Below are positions 1-5,488 of a DNA stretch of 5,488 nucleotides, piece by piece. Origin of the DNA: Planctomycetota bacterium. Its GTDB lineage: Bacteria > Planctomycetota > PUPC01 > JACPCR01. The stretch spans positions 1-5,488 of the forward strand of contig JASLXP010000102.1 in assembly GCA_030740295.1 (NCBI GenBank), in the 5' to 3' direction. The notes below the pieces were generated by a model, which was not told where the DNA came from, did no database searches, and saw only the letters and a list, made by a program, of their open reading frames with translations. How positions within the stretch are numbered: position 1 is the stretch's first letter; each line of letters opens with the position of its first letter. The position numbers and the translations under genes were made by a program.

Positions 1-501
1 GCGATCCGGCTCGACCCGACAGCCGCCATGTCATGCGGGGTCAATGTGAATCGCTACAAGATGATTGCTTTTGCTATTTCAGGATTCATCGGTGGCGTCG
101 GCGGTTCTTTATACATGGTCTGGCAGGGCAGCTTTTCTGCCGTCAGCATGGAAGTCTGGGAATCGATTCTCCTGGTCTGCTGCCTCGTACTTGGCGGCCT
201 CGGCTCGGTACGCGGTGCGATACTGGGGGCTATCGTTCTTGTTGCACTCGGAGAGATACTCAGACAGCCCTTGCCGAAATTCAATTTTGAAACCAGAGCG
301 TTCTATTGGGATGCCTGGCCCCAGCAGGCTCGTCATCTCTTCTACGGCATCATCCTTGTCGTCTTGATGCGATTCAGGCCAGAGGGTGTGCTGCCGGATC
401 GGCTGTCCAGAGAACCTTTGAATGACGCTGAAATCGATCGTCTCAAACAATCCGATTCGGCCCTTTACAAAGTCGGGGTAACAGGAGCGAACAATGCCTG
501 A
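1..501 (+). CDS. livM: LivM-type branched-chain amino acid ABC transporter permease, C-terminal part (5' end outside window)
   Basis: The frame is open from base 1 and the product matches the last ~166 residues of LivM permeases, so the gene enters from upstream; the ATG at 28 is internal. The first visible residues, about 1-20 (AIRLDPTAAMSCGVNVNRYK), form the cytoplasmic loop with the AA-x3-G pattern that in ABC permeases docks onto the ATPase. Hydrophobic segments follow at about 21-42, 53-86 and 112-124, with the glycine-rich stretch GGVGGSLY at 31-38. The protein ends with the usual F-RPEG-L motif (about 126-131) and then a polar tail of roughly 35 residues. In the family, LivM pairs with LivH to make the inner-membrane channel for leucine, isoleucine and valine or related amino acids. 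The stop overlaps the livG start by 8 bp, consistent with translational coupling in one operon. The exact substrate cannot be read from this fragment; a urea or amide HAAT transporter is the alternative. Confidence 0.93.
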   Translation, partial: AIRLDPTAAMSCGVNVNRYKMIAFAISGFIGGVGGSLYMVWQGSFSAVSMEVWESILLVCCLVLGGLGSVRGAILGAIVLVALGEILRQPLPKFNFETRAFYWDAWPQQARHLFYGIILVVLMRFRPEGVLPDRLSREPLNDAEIDRLKQSDSALYKVGVTGANNA

Positions 502-1294
502 GCAAGACCAGGAACATCTTGCCAAAGTGCTGCTGCGCGTTCAGCGCCTGGATCGCTTTTTCGGCGGCGTTCAGGCTGTGAAACGACTGAGCATGGTCGT
601 CAAGGAAGGCCGGATTGTCGCGCTTATCGGACCCAACGGCGCAGGCAAGACGACCGTCTTTAACGTCATCACAAATATCTATCCCCCGACCGACGGTCAC
701 ATCTTTTTCAGCGACGCCAACGGACAGGAGATCCCGGTTTCAAATCTTCGAACCGACCTGGTGTGCGAGGCCGGCATCGCCCGCACCTTCCAGAACATCA
801 GGCTGTTTGAAGACCTTACCGTGCTCGACAATGTGAAGCTCGGACTTCACCGTCATACGAACAGCGGCGTCACCGGAGCATTGTTTCGGCTGCGTTCGTT
901 TCGTAAAGAGGAGCAAGAGGTAGACCTTGCTTCCTGGAAATACCTTGAGTTCGTAGGCTTGGAAGAGCGCTCACACGAGACGGCCTCAAGCCTTTCATAC
1001 GGCGAACAGCGCCGCCTCGAGATCGCCCGGGCTCTCGCCACACAGCCGCGCCTGCTCCTGCTCGACGAACCGGCCGCTGGCATGAACCCGTTGGAGACCG
1101 AAGATCTGATGGCCCTCATTCGCCGCATCCGTGAGCATGGCATAACGATCCTGCTCATCGAGCATGACATGAAACTGGTGATGGAAATCTCTGACACGAT
1201 CTATGTGCTCGACCACGGCGAGTTAATTGCCCACGGAGAGCCGGAAGAAATTCAATCTGACTCGAAAGTGATAGAGGCGTATCTGGGCGGGTAG
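494..1294 (+). CDS. livG: LivG, ATP-binding subunit of branched-chain amino acid type ABC importer
   Basis: A complete 266-residue ABC ATPase of normal LivG length. Walker A is GPNGAGKT at 46-53, the Q-loop glutamine is Q100 in ARTFQNIRLF, the signature is LSYGEQ at 167-172, Walker B plus catalytic glutamate is LLLLDEP at 187-193, and the switch histidine is H224 in LLIEHDM. The RTFQNIRLF context, the LSYGEQRRLEIARAL signature and the AAGMNP segment after Walker B are typical of LivG rather than of other ABC families. It would dimerise with LivF beneath LivH/LivM on the cytoplasmic face and hydrolyse ATP for uptake. The start at 494 is supported by an AGGAG Shine-Dalgarno at 483-487, six bases upstream, and by the 8-bp overlap with the livM stop. 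All catalytic residues are present. The amino acid specificity is decided by the binding protein, which is not in the window. Confidence 0.96.
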   Translation: MPEQDQEHLAKVLLRVQRLDRFFGGVQAVKRLSMVVKEGRIVALIGPNGAGKTTVFNVITNIYPPTDGHIFFSDANGQEIPVSNLRTDLVCEAGIARTFQNIRLFEDLTVLDNVKLGLHRHTNSGVTGALFRLRSFRKEEQEVDLASWKYLEFVGLEERSHETASSLSYGEQRRLEIARALATQPRLLLLDEPAAGMNPLETEDLMALIRRIREHGITILLIEHDMKLVMEISDTIYVLDHGELIAHGEPEEIQSDSKVIEAYLGG

Positions 1295-1301
1295 TGCACG
1301 A

Positions 1302-1329
1302 ATCCTGAGCCCTGCATCCTGAATCCTGA
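1302..1329 (+). repeat. Tandem heptamer array (ATCCTGA)x4 between livG and livF
   Basis: Four consecutive 7-base units fill most of the 45-bp gap between the livG stop and the livF start: ATCCTGA, GCCCTGC, ATCCTGA, ATCCTGA. Units 1, 3 and 4 are identical and unit 2 differs at two positions. The same heptamer recurs in two arrays downstream of the HEAT-repeat gene, so this is a dispersed repeat rather than chance. It occupies the place where a ribosome binding site for livF would be expected and leaves no purine-rich Shine-Dalgarno there. Confidence 0.8.
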
Positions 1330-1339
1330 TTCATCTCAC

Positions 1340-2056
1340 ATGCCTGAACCGATCCTCCAACTCGAAGAAGTCGTCGCTGGCTACGGCCAGATGGAAACCC
1401 TGAAGGGGATTTCCCTCGATGTGAAAATCGGAGAGATCGTCACCATCATCGGGGCGAACGGCGCGGGGAAGACCACGACCTTGAATACCATCTGCGGTAT
1501 TGTAAAAACGCGCTCCGGCGCGATACGACTTTCCAATGAGAGGATCGACCGCTCGGCTACCGTCGACATCGTCAAGCGCGGCCTGACTCAAGTGCCGGAA
1601 GGCAGGCGGCTGTTCTCCGATATGACCGTTCGCGAGAATCTCGAGATGGGTGCGTTCCTTCGCAAAGATGATGCAGGTATCGTGGCGGACATGCAGAAAT
1701 GTTTCGACACCTTCCCTGTCCTGCGTGAGCGTCAGTCCCAACTGGCGGGCAGCCTCTCCGGCGGCGAGCAGCAGATGTGCGCCATTGCGCGCTCGCTGAT
1801 GGCCCGTCCCGCGGTGCTCCTGCTGGATGAGCCCTCCCTTGGGCTTGCGCCGATGATCGTGCGGCAGATTTTTGACGTGATCGTTCAGCTCAATGAAAGG
1901 GGAACGACCATCCTGCTCGTCGAACAGAACGCGAACATGGCCCTCGGCATCGCCCACCGTGGATACGTGATGGAGACCGGGCAGATCACCCTCTCCGGTG
2001 ACGCAGATGATCTGCTCGAAAACGAAAAGGTAAAGCAGGCATACCTTGGCGAATGA
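1340..2056 (+). CDS. livF: LivF, second ATP-binding subunit of branched-chain amino acid type ABC importer
   Basis: A complete 238-residue ABC ATPase of normal LivF length. Visible motifs are Walker A GANGAGKT at 38-45, Q84 in the Q-loop (LTQVPEGRRLF), signature LSGGEQ at 139-144, and Walker B VLLLDEP at 159-165 followed by SLGLAP. The switch position is glutamine, Q196 in LLVEQN, where most ABC proteins have histidine; Q here is usual for LivF and not a defect. GAN rather than GRN at Walker A favours LivF over the urea paralogue UrtE. It partners LivG in the importer. The ATG at 1340 gives the standard LivF N-terminus (LQLEEVVAGYG, then LKGISL). An in-frame stop at 1292 excludes a start upstream of 1295, and no ATG, GTG or TTG lies in frame between. 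No Shine-Dalgarno is visible; the leader is a heptamer repeat array. Expression may depend on coupling to livG or on an unstructured leader, which is inference. Confidence 0.95.
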   Translation: MPEPILQLEEVVAGYGQMETLKGISLDVKIGEIVTIIGANGAGKTTTLNTICGIVKTRSGAIRLSNERIDRSATVDIVKRGLTQVPEGRRLFSDMTVRENLEMGAFLRKDDAGIVADMQKCFDTFPVLRERQSQLAGSLSGGEQQMCAIARSLMARPAVLLLDEPSLGLAPMIVRQIFDVIVQLNERGTTILLVEQNANMALGIAHRGYVMETGQITLSGDADDLLENEKVKQAYLGE

Positions 2057-2073
2057 CGGCACATTGCCATAAT
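2046..2073 (+). promoter_or_regulatory. Weak candidate sigma70-type promoter before the HEAT-repeat gene
   Basis: TTGGCG (2046-2051, four of six consensus positions, inside the end of livF) and CATAAT (2068-2073, five of six) are separated by 16 bp and lie 33 bp before the ATG at 2107. They would give a short leader. The match is modest and promoter rules in the suspected host group are poorly known, so read-through from the liv operon is an equal alternative. Confidence 0.2.
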
Positions 2074-2106
2074 CTGTGTATGGAAACTCCCTTCGAGCAA
2101 TGAACG

Positions 2107-3351
2107 ATGAGGTCAAGAATCTTTATCCAATGCATTGCAGCCGCTGCCCTCTTGGGCATGGCCCGCGGCGACATCATCTATCTGAAGAACGGCAATGAGC
2201 TCGAAGGCACGGTCGTTGAACAGAACGACTTCCTCATCAAATTCAAGACCGGTGTGGCGACGGTCGAGTTTGACATGGCGGAGGTGAAGGAAATCCACAA
2301 AGGGAAAACGTTCCTCGATGTGTACCGGCAGATGTGGATTCTTGCGGACCACGAAGATGCCAAGGCCAAGCTCGAACTGGCCAATTGGGCCAAACGCCAC
2401 AAGCTGATGAAGGAAGCGGAACTCGAGCTCCGCCAGGTTCTGCTTCTCGATCCGAACAACCGTACTGCACGCATGCAGCTCCGTTTCGTGAAGATGAACG
2501 GAAAATGGGTCACCCGCGACGAAGCGAACCTGAGCAAAGGGCTGGTCCGATACAAAGGAAAGTGGATGACCCCTCAGGACCGTGAAAAGAAACGTGACAG
2601 CTCTCTCAGAAATCAGACACGCGATCGCATCAACGCCATTTTCAAGAAGATGGCCAGAGCCAAGCCGTTCGAGCAGGAAAAGCTCATACAGGAGCTCCTG
2701 AAAATCAAGAACCCGCACGCGGCGCCGGTCATCGTTCGTTATGTCGTTTATCCACATGACCACGTTCGGGAGGCCGCGACGCAGGTGCTCGGCGCCCTCA
2801 AAGACACCTCCGTGATCCCTGCCCTGGCCAACCTTTCGCTCGAAGATGACAGCGGAATGGTGCGCCGGCAGGCCGCGCTCGCCATGAAGGCCATCGGCAA
2901 AGTTGTCGCGCTCAACAGGCTCATACCGCACCTCACCCGCAATCGCCAGAGGAGCCGCCGCTATCGGGCGGCACAGGCCCTCGGGGAGATAGGAGACTCG
3001 CGCGTGATCCCGCACCTCATAGAAGCTCTCGTCATCAAGATCAGAATCGTCTCCGGCCTGAACCCGTTCCAGCGTCCCGGGCAGATGGCCGCAGAAAACA
3101 CCAATAAAGTAGCAGGCCAGAATTCGGTGATCACGAGATTCACCGGGGAAAAGGTGGTCAAGACATCCATCTCTAAAGGCCTGACAGCCGGCGCAAAATC
3201 AAACGTTCAAGAGGAGTTCGAGGAGAATGCTGCCGCGCTGGAGGCGCTGAAGCGGCTCACCGGAAAAAACTTTGATTACTCGAAACCGAAATGGCGCACC
3301 TGGTGGAGCACCCACGAGCACGAGGTGCTGCGCAATGCTCGGAAGAAATAG
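2107..3351 (+). CDS. Secreted HEAT-repeat protein with N-terminal SH3-like module, function unknown
   Basis: A 414-residue protein. Residues 1-21 look like a signal peptide (basic MRSR, hydrophobic core, small residues ARG before D22), so export across the inner membrane is likely. Residues 22-65 (DIIYLKNGNELEGTV, then a V-x-F-x-x-A-E-V-K-E-I stretch) form a short beta module of the LKNG...G type. Residues 75-125 are helical and TPR-like, ending LLLDPNNRTARMQL. Two tandem motifs follow: NGKWVTRDEA at 131-140 and YKGKWMTPQDRE at 149-160. Helical HEAT-like repeats span about 185-310, for example HVREAATQVLGAL and MVRRQAALAMKAIG, then YRAAQALGEIGDSRVIPHLIEAL. A polar insertion of about 60 residues (311-370) precedes a last helix and a W-rich tail, LTGKNFDYSKPKWRTWW. 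I know this overall architecture mainly from Planctomycetes and relatives; it suggests a protein-binding scaffold in the periplasm, with no catalytic motif seen. An in-frame TGA at 2101 forces the start to 2107 or later; no strong Shine-Dalgarno is visible. It lies 50 bp after livF, perhaps independently transcribed. Confidence 0.87.
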   Translation: MRSRIFIQCIAAAALLGMARGDIIYLKNGNELEGTVVEQNDFLIKFKTGVATVEFDMAEVKEIHKGKTFLDVYRQMWILADHEDAKAKLELANWAKRHKLMKEAELELRQVLLLDPNNRTARMQLRFVKMNGKWVTRDEANLSKGLVRYKGKWMTPQDREKKRDSSLRNQTRDRINAIFKKMARAKPFEQEKLIQELLKIKNPHAAPVIVRYVVYPHDHVREAATQVLGALKDTSVIPALANLSLEDDSGMVRRQAALAMKAIGKVVALNRLIPHLTRNRQRSRRYRAAQALGEIGDSRVIPHLIEALVIKIRIVSGLNPFQRPGQMAAENTNKVAGQNSVITRFTGEKVVKTSISKGLTAGAKSNVQEEFEENAAALEALKRLTGKNFDYSKPKWRTWWSTHEHEVLRNARKK

Positions 3352-3361
3352 GACGCGGGAA

Positions 3362-3393
3362 TCAGGTTTCAGGACTCAAGATTCAGGATTCAG
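3362..3393 (-). repeat. Tandem heptamer array, bottom-strand orientation
   Basis: Read on the bottom strand from 3393, a partial CTGA is followed by ATCCTGA, ATCTTGA, GTCCTGA and AACCTGA with an exact 7-base period. It is the same unit as between livG and livF, in the opposite orientation. Its inner 13 bases (3381-3393, ATTCAGGATTCAG) are the exact reverse complement of 3571-3583 on the far side of the hairpin. It begins 10 bp after the stop codon of the HEAT-repeat gene. Confidence 0.75.
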
Positions 3394-3458
3394 CACTCCC
3401 GCCGACCTCGCGAGCTCGACCGGGCAAATCATCAAAAATACAGGTTGCAGAGCTCGTC

Positions 3459-3518
3459 GGAGTAACGGCTTTGGCCGGGTCCGGGCAGCCGAAAGAACCC
3501 GGCTAAAGCCGTTACTCC
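3459..3518. repeat. REP/BIME-like inverted repeat, long intergenic hairpin
   Basis: Two 22-base arms (3459-3480 and 3497-3518) are complementary at every position except one, which is a G-T pair (G-U in RNA), around a 16-base loop. Each arm read from its outer end carries GTAA followed by a mini-palindrome, CGGC-TTTG-GCCG on the left and CGGC-TTTA-GCCG on the right, then GGGT or its equivalent. This is the layout of two REP elements in inverted orientation (a BIME), in which a conserved tetranucleotide precedes a small hairpin. There is no T-tract after the right arm, so it is not a canonical intrinsic terminator. It may stabilise mRNA 3' ends or be a remnant moved by a RAYT transposase; both are inference. 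Confidence 0.72.
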
Positions 3519-3551
3519 AACACTCTCGCCGAGCATCACTTACGACATTGT

Positions 3552-3588
3552 ATCCTGAATCCGATTCCTGCTGAATCCTGAATCCCTT
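3552..3588 (+). repeat. Degenerate heptamer array, top-strand orientation
   Basis: ATCCTGA (3552-3558), then the diverged units ATCCGA and TTCCTGC, then TGA, ATCCTGA (3575-3581) and ATCCCTT. It is the same family as the two other arrays but with indels breaking the strict 7-base period. Bases 3571-3583 pair exactly with 3381-3393, making the two arrays terminal inverted repeats of a 227-bp segment centred roughly on the long hairpin. Confidence 0.68.
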
Positions 3589-3631
3589 GTCCGTCCCATT
3601 AGACAACCGCGTCCCCAGTCATCAGAATCCC

Positions 3632-3647
3632 GCCCGCATTCGCGGGC
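3632..3647. promoter_or_regulatory. Small GC hairpin in the dapB leader
   Basis: GCCCGC (3632-3637) and GCGGGC (3642-3647) form a perfect 6-bp GC-only stem with loop ATTC, 11 bp upstream of the dapB Shine-Dalgarno. The following sequence AATTTC is only weakly T-rich, so terminator function is doubtful; it could be an attenuator, a leader hairpin, or nothing more than a local palindrome. Confidence 0.3.
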
Positions 3648-3669
3648 AATTTCATAACGAGGCAATCAA

Positions 3670-4470
3670 ATGACACGCATCATCGTAAACGGCGCATGTG
3701 GGCGCATGGGACAACGCATCTCCTCCCTTGCCATGAACGACTCCGAGCTTCAACTGGCCGGCGCGCTCGAACGTGACGGGCATCCTGATCTCGGCAAAGA
3801 CTACGGGCTTGTCCTCGGCCTCGGCGAGCTTGGCATTGCAGTCGGCTGCGATCCATCGGAGGGGGATGTGCTGATCGATTTCACGGCTCCGGCATCGACG
3901 CTACGCCGCGCACAGCAGGCGGCAGAAAAAGGCATCGCGCTCGTCGTGGGTACAACCGGTCTCGAGGAGGAGCACAAAGCGGCCCTGCATGCAGCCAGTG
4001 AGAAGGTGGCTGTTCTACTGGCGCCCAACATGAGCCTGGGCGTGAATGTGCTGTTCCGAATCGCCGGTGAAGTAGCGAAGATTCTGGGCGGCTCATTCGA
4101 TATCGATATCGTGGAGGCGCATCACAATCAGAAGGTCGATGCACCGAGCGGCACAGCGGTTCGGCTGGCGGAGGTGGTCTGCGATGCGTTAGGTCGTGAA
4201 TATCCGGAAGGCGTCATCTACGGCCGCGAGGGGATTGTCGGTGCGAGGCCTGAAGGTGAGGTAGCCGTCCATGCAGTGCGAGGCGGGGATATAGTGGGCG
4301 ACCACACGGTCCTGTTTGCCGGCGATGGTGAACGTATCGAACTCGTTCATCGTGCCCACAGCCGCGATACCTTTGCGAATGGCGCGCTCCGCGCCGTCAA
4401 ATTCGTTCATGGGAAACCGCCAGGCATGTATTCAATCACCGATGTACTCGAGAGTGAACTGGGCGGTTGA
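3670..4470 (+). CDS. dapB: 4-hydroxy-tetrahydrodipicolinate reductase (DapB)
   Basis: A complete 266-residue DapB, the usual length. It catalyses NAD(P)H-dependent reduction of the DapA product to tetrahydrodipicolinate, the second committed step towards meso-diaminopimelate for peptidoglycan and towards lysine, in the cytoplasm. The N-terminal Rossmann domain has NGACGRMG at 7-14 for dinucleotide binding, DFTAP at 70-74 and VGTTG at 93-97. The catalytic and substrate-binding domain carries the family signature EAHHNQKVDAPSGTA at 149-163, with H151 and K155 at the positions of the catalytic His159 and Lys163 of the E. coli enzyme. RGGDIVGDHTVLF (204-216) and HRAHSRDTFANGAL (227-240) are further conserved blocks. 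No catalytic residue is missing. The ATG at 3670 has GAGG at 3659-3662, seven bases upstream, and begins directly at the first beta strand. No other dap gene is visible nearby, so it stands alone after a repeat-rich gap and meets a gene on the opposite strand. Confidence 0.97.
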   Translation: MTRIIVNGACGRMGQRISSLAMNDSELQLAGALERDGHPDLGKDYGLVLGLGELGIAVGCDPSEGDVLIDFTAPASTLRRAQQAAEKGIALVVGTTGLEEEHKAALHAASEKVAVLLAPNMSLGVNVLFRIAGEVAKILGGSFDIDIVEAHHNQKVDAPSGTAVRLAEVVCDALGREYPEGVIYGREGIVGARPEGEVAVHAVRGGDIVGDHTVLFAGDGERIELVHRAHSRDTFANGALRAVKFVHGKPPGMYSITDVLESELGG

Positions 4471-4499
4471 AGGCGCCGATCGGAAACGCATACAGTGGC

Positions 4500-5488
4500 T
4501 TAATCGATTCTCAGATGGCCGGCCGGGCCCCAGTTGCCGGCGCCGTCTCTTGCCCGGACGTGGAAGTAAAGCACGGGCTTGGTGGATGCCGAATCCGCCT
4601 TCTTCCAGCGGGCAGCGGCGGACCTGCCGTCGATTCTCTTGTCCGGTTCCGTGCCGGGCCTGTTGTCTACACACCAGCTATAGCCCGTGATGCCGCTGGG
4701 GTCCGGAGGAGGATTCCATTTGAAAGAAGCGGTCCCTTTCAATCGGGAATGGACAGCAAAGTTATCCACGTAAATCCTGTCACCGGCTCGTTCGACCTGC
4801 CGTCTCTTCTCGCCGATCAGCAATCCGTAAGGAGCGCCCATGCCGGGCTTGACATGTGGCCGGAGGTCGACCTCGATGTGCTGCCAGTTCCGGGCATCCC
4901 TGGTGGGCAGCGTCCCGATCAGAGTGCGCACGTCACGCTCACCGTTGAAGATCAACATATAAACGCCGTAGAAAAGGAGGTCGGGATCGTGGACCGGATC
5001 AATGCGGTAATCGAACGATACGATCGGGTACTTGCTGACGGGAATCGGCCGGACATCGCAGAGCCCCATATAATATCGCGAGGGTAAGAAGCTGGTAAGC
5101 ATGAGCGATGAGTTTCCAAGGCACGAAGTGGCCTGGGTGGTGCGGACGTCGGAGCCATCCCAGTCGCCCCACTTCAGGGTCTCCTCCTCGAAATCGTGAA
5201 AAAGGAAATACGGATCGCCAGTCTCCTGAATGGGAACTAGAACCGGATATGGCGCTGGAGGAGGCGATTGGTCCAGCCTGGTGCGCATACGCCAATGCCA
5301 GGTGACAGGCGTTGCACGATTGCCAGCCCGGTCTTGCACTTCGAGGCGGCACTCTACTTTTTCACGATCTTTGAAAAGAATCGGTCGCGGCCGCATCGCG
5401 AGGCCGTCCCAGGACAACTTTCCTGACTGCCTGTCGAATTTGAGCACTGGATCAGACAGCGAATAAGTGCAACCCGCCACGGAAAGTC
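4500..5488 (-). CDS. Large multidomain beta-sandwich surface or secreted protein, C-terminal part (5' end outside window)
   Basis: The frame is open on the - strand from the window edge to a TAA at 4502-4500, giving about 328 visible residues. The GTG at 5480 is probably internal, because the codons before it are open and the sequence starts inside a domain. Numbering from that GTG, residues 1-66 look like the end of an Ig-like or Big-type domain (SLSDPVLKF, then VECRLEVQDRAGN). Residues about 70-85 are a proline-rich linker. Residues 93-243 resemble a carbohydrate-binding-like jelly roll: FHDFEEETLKWGDWDG, then LGNSSLMLTS, FDYRIDP, WQHIEVDL and finally the closing strand DRIYVDNFAV. Residues 248-326 are fibronectin type III-like (FKWNPPPDPSGITGYSW, then YFHVRARDGAGNWGPAG) and end the protein. 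Such chains are usually extracellular, binding polysaccharide or the cell surface. No catalytic motif is visible, and the N-terminal domains that would define the function are missing. It converges on dapB with 29 bp between the stops. Confidence 0.8.
   Translation of the reverse strand, partial: LSVAGCTYSLSDPVLKFDRQSGKLSWDGLAMRPRPILFKDREKVECRLEVQDRAGNRATPVTWHWRMRTRLDQSPPPAPYPVLVPIQETGDPYFLFHDFEEETLKWGDWDGSDVRTTQATSCLGNSSLMLTSFLPSRYYMGLCDVRPIPVSKYPIVSFDYRIDPVHDPDLLFYGVYMLIFNGERDVRTLIGTLPTRDARNWQHIEVDLRPHVKPGMGAPYGLLIGEKRRQVERAGDRIYVDNFAVHSRLKGTASFKWNPPPDPSGITGYSWCVDNRPGTEPDKRIDGRSAAARWKKADSASTKPVLYFHVRARDGAGNWGPAGHLRID

Larger units (their letters stand above)
3352..3669. other. Gene-free, repeat-rich intergenic region between the HEAT-repeat gene and dapB
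   Basis: These 318 bp hold no credible gene: the short open frames here are made of repeat sequence and resemble no family. The contents in order are a heptamer array read on the bottom strand, a 65-bp spacer with small overlapping palindromes (CTCGCGAG at 3407-3414, CGAGCTCG at 3411-3418), a strong REP-like inverted repeat, a 33-bp spacer, a heptamer array read on the top strand, a small GC hairpin, and the dapB ribosome binding site (GAGG at 3659-3662). The heptamer arrays and hairpin arms are nested symmetrically. dapB is probably transcribed from a promoter in this gap, but no convincing -35/-10 pair is visible. Confidence 0.75.

Noticed and set aside
78..89. TTCAGGATTCAT inside livM, resembling the heptamer repeat
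   Set aside because: It encodes the conserved SGFI segment of the permease and is a single partial unit, so chance similarity under coding constraint is enough.
1934..1939. Missing switch histidine in LivF (Q196 instead) as a possible inactivating change
   Set aside because: LLVEQN is the normal LivF sequence at this position, so it is not an anomaly.
1331..2116. Long open frame on the - strand opposite livF (261 codons)
   Set aside because: It lies almost wholly antisense to a fully motif-supported livF, and its translation is His/Arg/Gly-rich with no recognisable domain; it is a codon-bias shadow.
2113..3015. Long open frame on the - strand opposite the HEAT-repeat gene (300 codons)
   Set aside because: It is fully antisense to a gene with a signal peptide and recognisable repeats, and its translation has no family features.
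3376..3606. Small open frames (71-100 codons) across the repeat region on both strands
   Set aside because: They are built from heptamer and hairpin repeat sequence and have no protein-like pattern or ribosome binding site.
3587..3606. TTGTC-N10-GACAA inverted repeat upstream of dapB as a possible operator
   Set aside because: Five-base arms with a 10-base spacer are expected by chance, and there is no adjacent promoter or second copy.
4471..4499. Possible bidirectional terminator between dapB and the convergent gene
   Set aside because: The 29-bp gap holds no stable stem followed by a T-run on either strand.
4467..5087. 206-codon open frame on the + strand after dapB
   Set aside because: It is antisense to the FN3-like and jelly-roll coding sequence, which has clear domain patterns; the + strand translation has none.

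Overview
The window is about 5.5 kb of moderately GC-rich bacterial chromosome. It holds four complete genes and two partial ones. Features pointing to a Gram-negative bacterium of the Planctomycetes/PVC or related candidate-phylum type are a secreted HEAT-repeat protein with an N-terminal SH3-like module and paired G-K-W-x-T motifs, and a large surface-type protein built from Ig-like, jelly-roll and FN3-like domains. This taxonomic placement is inference; no marker gene in the window settles it.

Left part (1-2056, + strand): the end of a branched-chain amino acid type (HAAT/Liv) ABC importer operon. It contains the C-terminal part of the permease LivM, then the ATPases LivG and LivF. livM and livG overlap by 8 bp. 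livG and livF are separated by 45 bp, most of which is a small tandem array of the heptamer ATCCTGA. The two ATPases would bind the LivH/LivM membrane pair and power uptake of leucine, isoleucine, valine or a similar amino acid or amide. livH, the binding protein and the livM start lie outside the window or are not adjacent.

Middle (2107-3351, + strand): a secreted or envelope HEAT-repeat protein of unknown function. It is followed by a 318-bp gene-free stretch (3352-3669). This stretch is organised as a nested inverted structure: a heptamer array read on the bottom strand, a strong hairpin with 22-nt arms that resembles two REP elements in inverted orientation, and a second heptamer array read on the top strand. 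The heptamer is the same one found between livG and livF, so it is a dispersed repeat family.

Right part: dapB (3670-4470, +) encodes 4-hydroxy-tetrahydrodipicolinate reductase of the lysine/diaminopimelate pathway. Converging on it is the 3' end of a large gene on the - strand (4500 to beyond 5488) for a multidomain beta-sandwich, probably extracellular, protein. The two stop codons are 29 bp apart with no clear terminator between them.

The genes are ordinary. The unusual content is the repeat architecture: ATCCTGA heptamer arrays at three places and the REP/BIME-like hairpin. I see no defence system, CRISPR array, transposase, tRNA or rRNA.
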